From: Strongylocentrotus purpuratus
Taxonomy: Eukaryota; Echinodermata; Echinoidea; Camarodonta; Strongylocentrotidae
DNA: 64,000 bases
Assembly: GCF_000002235.5 (NCBI RefSeq)
Contig: NW_022145526.1
Location: 186,001-250,000, forward strand
Direction of reading: 5' to 3'
The notes beneath the pieces are model-generated. The model saw only the letters and a program-made list of their open reading frames with translations, ran no database searches and was not told where the DNA came from. Positions within the stretch are counted from its first letter, which is position 1. Each line of letters opens with the position of its first letter. A program made the translations under genes and the position numbers. This document shows, piece after piece, positions 1 to 9,600 of the stretch.

Positions 1-690
1 GCTAAAGTACGCTATGTCATGAATATTCATCAGATATGTAGTATAGTATGACTAAATAAACCGTATTTATTTTCATCATTATCATAACGCTCACATTTAT
101 AGGATATGGCTGGTCTAGCTAGGTAAAAGAAAATTGCGGCCCTGCAAGCCCCTCCCCCCCCCCCCCAACTCAGTGTTATTAAGGGTACGCATATGCTTGT
201 TCCCTCCCTTTGGATGCACCCCCTCTCTCAGGACTGCCAACATTTCTGACCCCCCCCCCCTTCGCTGCCTTTATGGGGACCCCCTAAATCCGGAAAACTG
301 CTCAATGTACCCCATATCTATGATATTCAAGATATTTTATATAAACCCCTTTTTAAATTTCACAGGAGTCCATAAAGAGAGAAAGAAAAACAACCCCCTT
401 TTTTAAATTTATCATGAATCCAGAGAGATAGAGAAAAAAAAAACCTTTTTAAAGAAAATCTTTGGGTAAAAAGTCCCCTTTTTTCTTTTACAATTCTTGG
501 GCTGCAAAGTACCCCTAGCACTATCCCTCCCCCCCCCCCCCCGAGAAAATATTTTGTGGTGAATAAGCGGGGGGAGGGGGGGGGGGGGAGGTTAAGTTAA
601 TGAGCACTAATTTTTTGGGGGGCACAACTATAGGTTTTAAAGGTGTTTTTAATTTCTTTTTTTACCCAGGGGTGGGGGCCCGTGCCCCCT
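1..690. repeat. low-complexity C/G-rich flank, no gene seen
   Basis: This stretch has several long runs of C (around 160-170, 250-260 and 530-541) and G (around 569-589), mixed with A/T-rich sequence. No convincing coding frame is present. It ends at a poly-G/C element remnant (about 665-700) that resembles the one bordering copy B of the duplication near 53,340-53,387. It lies downstream of the 3' end of NLR gene A. Confidence 0.5.
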
Positions 691-829
691 CCCCCTATGG
701 CGGATTGTTCATAATAAATTCAGAATTATCATAGATGCATAGTGTCAATGCCTTAATGCTTTAATTATGCATGTTCATAGGCCTACGTAAAATCTGTAAT
801 GACTTGATTATATCACAACTATATGTAAC

Positions 830-1095
830 ACTCCTGACGACGGATAGTCAACCTGTTCGAAACGTCGAGCCACTCCCGCCACTCATCCTCTCCAAGCACT
901 ATAGTTCTCCTTAGAACTATAAGGTAAGAATGATAACCAACAGTCTTTTTCAAGACTACACCAACAGTCCTTTTCAGGACTACACACCCTCAAGAAAGAT
1001 TACAGAGAGTCCTTTTCAGGACTCCTCAACCCTCCCTCTCTCTCACATGGTGCACCCGCAAGCCTACTGTATATATATATATATATATATGTATC
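830..1095. repeat. copy-A-specific segment with hammerhead-like core and (TA)n
   Basis: Copy B lacks this segment: the flanking sequence runs straight from cttgattata to ctgtctcag there. It holds a CTGACGA...CGAAACGTC string near 834-874, three tandem aacagtccttttcaggactac-type motifs (about 940-1022), and a (TA)n run at about 1067-1090. It is probably a retroelement or SINE fragment; its family is not recognised. Confidence 0.4.
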
Positions 1096-1120
1096 AATTT
1101 TTAAAAATCCTCTGTCTCAG

Positions 1121-1535
1121 TTAAAGGGGCAGTCCACCCTGAAATTAAGTTGGAAAACTGAGAGAAACAGGTCAGTGAAGTTGGAGCAAATTCCGATTAA
1201 AAATAAGGAAGTTATTAATTTTTGAATTTGTGATCAATGAAACACAAATTGGCAACTCTGTGACGCATCATGCGAGCTCAACTCAGTGGTTAGTACTAAA
1301 AATATGAGAAATGTTCATTTTTCCTCAAGAAAAATGTCAATTATACATGCACCCTAAATATAATTATTGCATGTTTCTATAAACTTCCACGTACTGCAAG
1401 GAACAAATAAGGTATCTTCCGTCATTAATGAAGACGAACACGTGATTTTATGTAATATTATGCACAAAGCAAATGGAAGGAGAGCTTGCATGATACGTCG
1501 ATCACAGAGTTGCGAATTTGTATTTGATTGATAGG
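1121..1535. mobile_element. TTAA-flanked MITE family i, truncated copy
   Basis: It starts TTAAAGGGGCAGTCCACCCT, the same terminus as the complete copies at 53,548-53,998 and 10,070-10,503. The right inverted end (AGGGTGGACTTTCCCTTTAA in the 53.5-kb copy) is missing here. The sequence runs from gtatttgattgat directly into the downstream duplicated block. Confidence 0.6.
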
Positions 1536-1559
1536 GTACGTATAGAGAACTAGAATTAC

Positions 1560-3560
1560 AATGACAATGGCAATGGCAATGAAATAACAATTTATTCTCA
1601 TGTCACTCACATGGGGGTATTGGAGAATACTGTACAGTATACAACTCCAAACAAATTAATTTTAGTCGAAGAAAATATCACTAAAGACGATAGTGACCAC
1701 AGTTAAAATTATGAAAATAATATTGACAAGAATAATAGAGAAAAATATTTATAATAATAATCATAATAATAATTAATGACAAAATAAATGGAAGCGATTG
1801 AAAAAGAAAGTTTCTATTTGAATTAATGAATTACCGAAATATTCTTGATCAATTTAATAATTTGATATAAGACAGAAGGAGAAACATGAAGATAATATTG
1901 AACTCGTAACATTCAATGTACACACATACTTAAATTAGTAATGGAAACAAAGCTTTTTTTTATTTTTTATCGAGGAACAATGTTGAATGTCACGTGACAC
2001 CATGTCAGCTATAGGATACAAATACACCATCATCAAACTACAACAAACACATTCTAATGTCTCCCTTGTACATCTGACGTTGAAATATATAAGGCACTGC
2101 AACCTTTATTTCAGTAATTCATGATCATCCATATACAAAGAAAGACCTGTACAGTGCATTCTTTTGCATAATATAATTCAGAATAATTCACCGTTACTTA
2201 CAGATCTGAGCGATTTAAATTGTCTATCATGAAAATCATATAGAGTGGATTATAAAAATGACATCACTTATTCAGAAGAGGATGGTGATCAAAAGGCAAG
2301 GTAACAGAATCAATGCTCATGAGAGTATTATGTACGTTTGCATCTTATAAGACAATCAGGAATGCCAACTTACTAAAAAATTATTCTTATTTACAAGGCA
2401 AGTATGTATGGCAAAGAAACGGGTTCAAAATATACATGTTATGATGTATAATACCAATGCATAATCATAAACATAATGATGCGAAGAAAAGCCTGGAATA
2501 TGTATCATAGCAATTATTGAAATCCAGTACTGATTACAATCAGAATGAAAATGTGTCGTACAATTATAGCAGCATATTTATATGTACACTGGAGTGATGT
2601 AATAAATGGATCGATTTATTATGTAGTACTGGTCACTGGTGATTGTAGTTAAACATGTACAAACAATAATCAATTTCAAATTAAATATTAAACTGATAAC
2701 TCAGGCATGTTACATTGACAAAAGAGACATGTATCTTAACATTATAGCAGCATGATTACATTTACACTGGAGTGTTATCAAGAAAATCCAGGAAAATATT
2801 TCCTCAGATGGATTTTAAAATCTAGAACTGAATGTAGTTATAAATTTACAAACAATAATACATCTCCAACAAACTGTTACACTGATAACTCAGACCCATG
2901 TTCACACATCATTACCAGACAAAGCTAGTTCTCAACTATCATATTGAGTATCAAGTTCGTTAATAACATAACTAGAGCAATATGGCTCTTAACATCTGGG
3001 TCATTCCTGGGAACTATTTCTACTTAAATATATTTTTATTGAACATGTGCAATGACATATTGATAAGATAATTTAAAATATTACGTTCTTCAACTCATAA
3101 CTCACTCTGTGAAAGTTGGGTGGTATTTCATACATTGCATGCAAATTACCTAAAGCAAAGTGATTAAAGTCTACAATACACATATACTCTCTACATGCAT
3201 TATATTAAAGCTGTCTAATGTATGATTGACACATTTCTTATTCATTTCAGGTTTATTTAACATGGGTTTCAATTTAACAAATGCTTTCAGGAAGAGCGCT
3301 GTGATAAAAAATGTGAGATCACTTCAAGCAGAAAAAGCGGACCGGCTGGCAGAATGTTATAGTAGAACACGGTCATAATTTTTTGTGTAGTCAGTTTTAT
3401 AAAAGTTTGAGCTAACGCCCTTTTGCCGGCAGGCGACGAGATATAGTCTACACTTATTCTATATCATGACGATATTGTGTACTGAGAGTCTGGCAGACAT
3501 TAATCAACAAACAGCACTGCCACTTGTATGTTGTGAAGTAACTAAATCTTCAATTGTAAG
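1560..3560. other. AT-rich intergenic part of duplicated block, no gene
   Basis: About 2 kb of AT-rich sequence that aligns to about 55,760-58,620 in copy B. No credible coding frame, tRNA or TIR structure was found. It lies beyond the 3' end of NLR gene A. The target site of the RTE insertion in copy B is visible here empty, as ACTTGTATG at 3522-3530. Confidence 0.5.
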
Positions 3561-3582
3561 CGGTTAGTTGAAAATATATGTG

Positions 3583-4606
3583 GGAGTGTCGTGGTCGAGT
3601 GGTTTAAGACGCTTGACTTGGAGATGCGAAGGTCGAGGGTTTGAATCCCGACACGGCACAAATATCCTTTGGCAAGATATCAACCCGCACTTGCTACTCT
3701 CCACCCAGGTGTTAAATGGGTACCCGGTAGGATGCGACCGTCATTGTTAGTCAAACAGTTTTTGAGCGTCACGTAACGCCTGGCTGGAATGCTTCCCAGG
3801 GAGTGGAGATTGTGCACACATTGTGTGCAGGCAAGCACTGAATCCAATGACCGGGGTAATAGTTTACTTGTAAAGCGCTTAGAGACATTTGTATTTAAAA
3901 GCACCACTGTGTGAGTCAAAAAAATGTTTACACCTAGAAAATTGCTAATTATTTTAAAAATCATCTATGAACAGTAGATTAGTATACATATTATGAAAGA
4001 GTGTTTTATCCCAAATCATTTGGTATCATTTTTGTGTGGAATGTGTCCACGCTTGTATAAACAGGAGGCACATTGTTTGCGAGAGTGCAAAAATCGACTT
4101 GCGCCAGAGTGATGCCTACAGTATGTATTATGTTGAGATTAGCGGAGTGAGAGAATGGATTGAATGTATCGAATGAAACGCATTGCTATGCTTTTTGCAG
4201 AAGCAAAGTCACACACACACACACACACACATACGCACAAATGTTAATTGATGTTTGATATTCGATATTTGATATGTGTTGCATGATTAAATTTGTTAGA
4301 GATGTTATTTGGATCTGCAAAGACCAAATTATTACCCAAATCCCAAGTGTTTTATTCAAACATCACATAAGCAACTATGGCGCAAGTCAATTTTTGCACT
4401 CTCGCAAACAGAGCCTCCTGTTCATCCAAGCGTGAACACATACCACACAAAATGATACTAAAAGATTCGGGATAAAACACTCTTTCATAATATGTATACT
4501 AATTTACTGTTCATAGATGATTTTTAAAATAATTAGCAATTTTCTAGGTGTAAACTTTTTTTTGACTCACACTGTATATAAAAATTAAATATGATTATTA
4601 TTATAG
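3583..4606 (+). mobile_element. tRNA-derived SINE (family 1) interrupted by a mariner-like MITE
   Basis: The head (about 3588-3660) has a tRNA-like fold: an A-box-like tggtcgagtggtt, a B-box-like ggtttgaatcc, and ends TGTCGTG/CACGGCA that can pair as an acceptor stem. The body has the ccacccaggtgttaaatgggtacccggtaggatgcgac tract (in parts) and the tail gtaaagcgcttagagac. A MITE at 3907-4574 splits it, and the SINE tail resumes at 4575 with tatataaaa and (ATT)n. Copy B has an empty site at about 61,240, so the insertion post-dates the duplication or was lost there. The head is a SINE promoter rather than a tRNA gene, because the fused body recurs at 10,771 and 11,549. Confidence 0.75.
3907..4574. 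mobile_element. Tc1/mariner-type MITE with ~200-bp inverted repeats, copy 1
   Basis: The ends are inverted copies (gtgtgagtcaaaaaaatgtttacacctag and its complement at 4543-4574). The inverted repeat continues for about 200 bp on each side (about 3907-4110 and 4380-4574). The right side abuts TA; the left TA is decayed. It contains a (CA)n run at about 4208-4230 and has no coding capacity. A second copy, with both TA dinucleotides intact, lies at 21,799-22,454. TIR and TA target are typical of Tc1/mariner. Confidence 0.75.
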
Positions 4607-4754
4607 ATAAAGCAATAGTTCTCTATATGTGGTCATTTCTGGTGATAAATCAAACAAATCATTTCAGAATTTATTTAATCATAATTATATGAAACAAATA
4701 CAGTGCAAGTAATTACGTCCTACATTATAAGTGGTTAGTCGACATGATAGCATT

Positions 4755-5005
4755 AAGAGCTGGTAAAGTGGTTCACTCACTAGACTCAATCAAAGGGTTG
4801 AGGGTTCAAATCCCAGCTAGCCAAGCTCTAACATCCTTGACAAGGCATCAATCCACATTTACCACTCTCCACCCAGGTATAAATGGGCATCCGACATGCC
4901 AAAGCACTACATATTAGGCCGCCACCTAGGACCAGGGTAATAATGTTTCAGCGCCAGGAGTATCGTGGCACAACGGGGGTATGTACTATATCAGAGGCCA
5001 TCATT
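4755..5005 (+). mobile_element. tRNA-derived SINE (family 2), copy in block A
   Basis: The head carries a B-box-like ggttcaaatcc within agctggtaaagtgg...cccagctagcc. The body shares caccc-aggta(t)aaatgggca with family 1, then gccgccacctaggaccagggtaata, and a (ATT)n tail. The orthologous copy sits at about 62,185-62,455 in block B, so this insertion is older than the duplication. Confidence 0.65.
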
Positions 5006-5667
5006 ATTATTATTATAACTACTAGTCCCTGGTATTGTCATGTTCAATCCACATGCATAATGCATGATCATAGCCAAGTCCAAATGGACCCCAATTATGA
5101 GTATTTTCAAAAACATTTGCCACACAACATGACCCCTTTCTGCATAAAACAGGTACACAATGGGCTCTTGATGCAACTCTGTTTTAGGCTTGAGTACACA
5201 TTCACAAAACGTATCCAATATTTGCATCACTTTCTACATGGGCCTTTCACATCTATTAGAACATTGTGACAATATCATGTTCTCTTTCTTGTAAAATATA
5301 TACACTAACACCAGATAGTGGACTGGACTCATCGAGGTGAAAAAGAAGAACATGGCCTTTTCAATAATATTCAAAAGTTTGCAAATATTGCTGAGAATTA
5401 CCCATTTTTACCACAAATTTCTTGCTATTAGACCAGGACTCAAAACTAACAGGCTAGCCAGGACACATGGACAGCCAAAACTTTAAGTCCTGACCTTCAA
5501 AATTTCAAAGCATTTTCTTAGGACTAATGCATACAGAGTGTCAAAAGTTAAATCTGAACCTCTTTTCCAAAAATAAAAGTTAGCATTGAACCCTGTATCA
5601 TACATGCACAAAGCAAGATGAAGTGTTACCACTGGGACACTGTCTTACTCTACCGATACCATAGCAA
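5005..5667. other. 3' flank / probable 3' UTR of NLR gene A
   Basis: This is the sequence immediately downstream of the minus-strand stop codon of gene A (5668-5670). It aligns with about 62,455-63,230 of block B apart from a palindromic insertion there. No other gene is seen. I found no clear polyadenylation hexamer on the minus strand close to the stop. Confidence 0.4.
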
Positions 5668-6658
5668 CTAGACTTCATACTTTGATCGCTTCTCTGGAAT
5701 TTCAGGATCATCCTGTGGAACTCTTGACTGAGTAGAAGGAGCTTGCCTCGTGTAAGGCCTACTCTGACTACTGCTACCTTCTCTGTGTGTCTGAGAGAAT
5801 TGACATACAGCATCTGATGTATTGCCAACATGCTGTTGAGGGTGGTCTGATGAAGGTATTGTCCTTCTTGGCGAGTGTACATCACCCATGGGTTGGTGTT
5901 GAGGATGGTCTGATGGTGGTAATGTCCTTCTTGAAGAGTGTACATCACCCATCGGTTGCTGTTGAGGGTGGTCTGATGGTGGAATTGTCCTTCTTGGAGA
6001 GTGTACATCACCCATATGTTGGTGTTGAGGGTGGTCTGATGATGGTAATGTCCTTCTTGGAGAGTGTACACTACCCATATGTTGGTGTTGAGGGTGGTAT
6101 GATGAACGTATTGTCCTTCTTGATGAGTGTACAGCACCCATGTGTTGGTGTTGAGGGTGGTATGATGAACGTATTGTCCTTCTTGATGAGTGTACAGCAC
6201 CCATGTGTTGGTGTTGAGGGTGGTATGATGAACGTATTGTCCTTCTTGATGAGTGTACAGCACCCATGTGTTGGTGTTGAGGGTGGTATGATGAACGTAT
6301 TGTCCTTCTTGAAGGGTGCACATCACCCATGGGTTGGTGTTGAGGGTGGTCTGATGGTGGAATTGTCCTTCTTGAAGAGTGCACATCACCCATGGGTTGG
6401 TGTTGAGGGTGGTCTGATGAACGTAATGTCCTTCTTGAAGGGTGCACATCACCCATGGGTTGGTGTTGACGGTGAGCTGATGGTGGAAATGTCCTTCTTG
6501 AAGAGTGTACATCACCCATGGGTTGCTGTTGAGGGTGGTCTGATGGTGGTAATGTCCTTCTTGGAGAGTGTACATCAGTGGTTATACTGATGTTGGCGAA
6601 GTCAGCAATTCCGCGTGATCTGAGCCATTCAGGACTGATATCATCTAAGTCACACGAG
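5668..6658 (-). CDS. NLR gene A last exon: twelve 21-residue tandem repeats
   Basis: The exon opens after tttcctttacag and reads about 329 residues to TAG. After a short unique lead (SCDLDDISPEW...NISITT) come twelve 63-bp units. The typical unit contains GDVHSPRRTLPPSDHPQQQP. A conserved tail follows (SRVPQDDPEIPEK). The tail and lead match gene B, which has only seven units. Since 63 is divisible by three, two other frames through the array are also open (325 codons on the minus strand, 267 on the plus). The frame chosen is the one that joins in phase to exon 6 and is kept in both paralogues. Units rich in Pro, His, Gln and Arg suggest a disordered tail; its function is unknown. Confidence 0.8.
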
Positions 6659-9600
6659 CTGTAAAGGAAACAGATTTTTTGTTATTATCTGTTTGAAAGA
6701 TAAGAAATAAACAATTGACTACTATTGGTATTATTGAAAGTACCAGTCTCAAGAAACATTTTGATCAGTAAATGAAGATGAAAAAACTAGACTACAGTGT
6801 AAAAAAATTATCAAGAACACACACACAAAAAAGGGACACACATAAATCTACAAATTTAAGGTTGAAAGCACTTTACAGTAGGGAATTTGTTCAATAAAGA
6901 TGTTACTGAATATTTTGTGTTGTCGGACAAGAACTCTTAAATTGTTTTAAGCTACACAGTATAACTTCATTGCATGCTCCCTGATGTGGAATATATCAGC
7001 ATTGTATCTTTTCTTAGTATTCCATTAGAGGCTCTTTATATTGTTTCTGAATCACACTACTCATGGAAAGTCTACATGCTGTTATCTGATATTTTCTTAA
7101 ATCACATATAGGCCTACTGTACTAACTTTAGCATATCTGAGAGGGTGTGAAGAAATGAGTTCAAGTCATCTTGAGCAACTCCATTGCACCTGAAGTTTCC
7201 CTTTCTAATCTGAGGAAAACAATCCTGTAACATATAACAACAACATTACTTTTAAACAGTTACAAGTGGATCTATTTCATTCAGGCATATAATCTATTTT
7301 CTTAGGGACTATGCACCTAAGAGCTACAGTAACATCTCATAAACAAAAGGAGTATGGATAATTTAAAAGAGCTAGAGTAAGACAAATTTTGCACAAGAGA
7401 TTTACCAAAATTTCAAAAAATGAATGGATCCAATACATACCGGTAGTGCAATTTCATGAAATACTTAAATATTAATCATAGTGGCAGTTTTACTGTTGTA
7501 GTACAGGTAGAAGTATTCACTATAGCAGTAGTAATTTAATTATAATACTGAAATCAAGTATAAAAAACTACCTGTTAGGACAAATCTTTCTATTTTTTCT
7601 CATACTATATTAGTGGATCAGAGAACAACTACAGAGAACAGAACAATTCTATATGCATTCTTTGTAGGGCTTCCAACGTGTTTGCATTAATAAGTCCTAC
7701 TCCTACAAGCGCTGAAATTAATAATATGCATAAATATATATTTGCTATTAACGGTAATGTTTTTAAGGTATTCATAACTCTGGATTTCATGTGCACAAGA
7801 CCGAGTCAGGAAGATTCTTGCTATGGTTCAGTTTGGTAAATTGAAGCCTTTATTAAAATTGGCTCTAACAAAACTATATGACATATTTTTCATATCAATG
7901 AAACTTGGAAAAGGTTGGATTTTGACTATTGATCAAAAACAATGTCAATCTTATACACACCTTTATGGATGATGCTGTTTCTCTCAATGTAATGAAGAAC
8001 GCCTTATTGGAATAAATTCTAAGTACCAGGTGAGTCAAGTTTGGCATATAACACAGTGCTTCTGCTAGGTGATGATACGCGGCTGGTGTGGGACACTCGC
8101 CAACACGAATCTCGAGAGTCTTGACCTGCGTTCATGATGAATATAGTTAAGTAACTCATCTACACATACATTCATTTTATTTACAAATTTCTCCCTATAT
8201 TTTTACATTTCATTCAAATTCCATTCATTACATAGTTGTATTCATAAAAAACATTCTCAGCAAAAATTATTGAAGAGATTTTCTTTTCATATTCAATTAT
8301 TGTCTATTGAAAAATAGAACACACTAACGGTTACAAGGAGAGGATGATTTAGTAAGAGTGATTTAAAAAAAACTCTATATGTACTCTTTATAGGACTTCC
8401 AACCTGTTTGCATTGATAGGTCCTACTCCTACTAATACTGAAATTAATAATACGCATAAATATAAATACCCAGACATATATGTTTGCTATTAATGTGTTT
8501 AAGGTATTCATAACTCTGGATTTCAAGTGCACAAGACCCCTAAAGTCAAAATGTTTCTTGCTATGGTACAATTTGGTATATTCAAGCCTTTATTAAAATT
8601 GGCTCTCGGAAAACTCTATGACAAATTTTAAAAATCAATCAAACTTGGCAAAGGTCAGAAATTGATGATTGATACAAAATAATGTCCATCTTATCAACAC
8701 TTAAACTTCAACTGAATCTCCACATGCAAGGTTTTTAATCCAATTCAATTCAATTCATTTGGCATGAATTTCTTTTACAAATCATAAATACAAAATATAT
8801 AACAGGCCAGATCCTCTAAGAAGCAATTTGTGTTTGGTAAATGAGTAAATGAGTAAACACAATATCAAATTAAATTGCAAAAGAAATACAAATTACAGGG
8901 TATATATATTTTTAGAAGAGGAAAAAAGAGAGCAAACATTTTCTACAGCAGTTATTGACCATGTATATGCACACCCACAGTCACACACAACCATATACGA
9001 GCAATACAGAAAATGGAAGAGGTGGGAATGAGAAAGGGAAGACGTGGGAATTTTCAACTCCCAACTAGTACTCAGAGCAACCTTAAAATGGTTAGAATAT
9101 TTCTGGCCACGTGAAGAGCTCTCAACCTATCAAAAACCAATAAATTTGTAATGCAGGATATAATTTTTGATATTCTATAGTTTAAAGTTTGGGTTAATAT
9201 CAATGAAACCAATTCGGCATCAGGAAATCTTCAACCTATCTTCTACATTAATTCAAGCGTTTCAAATATTTATGTCTAACTGATCATAAACATCCTTAAT
9301 CTGGAAGTGCCTTGTTTAAGTTGGATACAAGAATTCACAAAATCACTTCGGTGTTTGAGAAGATCCATGTCAGTAGTGTGCCCGTGAACACAATCATTCA
9401 GACTTGATTCCGTGGACACAATCATTCGCAGGTGTTACAGATACAGTGGACAGATTCGACAGAATCGCTCGCTGGTTTGATTCCGTGGACAAAATCACTT
9501 GCAGTTTGAATACTTTGAAATGATTCCATGGACAAAATCTCTCACGGGTTGATTCCGGGGACACAATCACTATGTGAGATTGATTTTGTGACAAAATCAA

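Larger units (their letters stand above)
699..6780 (+). repeat. segmental duplication, copy A (3' flank and last exon of NLR gene A)
   Basis: This block matches 53,388-64,000 in direct orientation. Anchors are the ggcgga(t/a)tgttcataataaatt start (699 versus 53,388), the cagttaaaggggcagtcca element (about 1119 versus 53,546), the SINE at about 4755 versus 62,185, and the NLR last exon at 5668 versus 63,231. The match is still running when copy B reaches the window end. Copy A uniquely carries a SINE plus a nested mariner-like MITE (3583-4606) and a segment at about 830-1095. Copy B carries other insertions instead. The duplication is seen directly; its cause, tandem duplication of an NLR gene with its 3' flank, is inferred. 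Confidence 0.85.

Noticed and set aside
3588..3660. tRNA gene-like sequence
   Set aside because: The tRNA-like head is fused to a body and tail that recur elsewhere, so it is a SINE head.
5787..6590. 267-codon plus-strand frame through the 63-bp array
   Set aside because: It is a shadow of the coding minisatellite; the minus-strand frame joins in phase to NLR exons and is kept in gene B.
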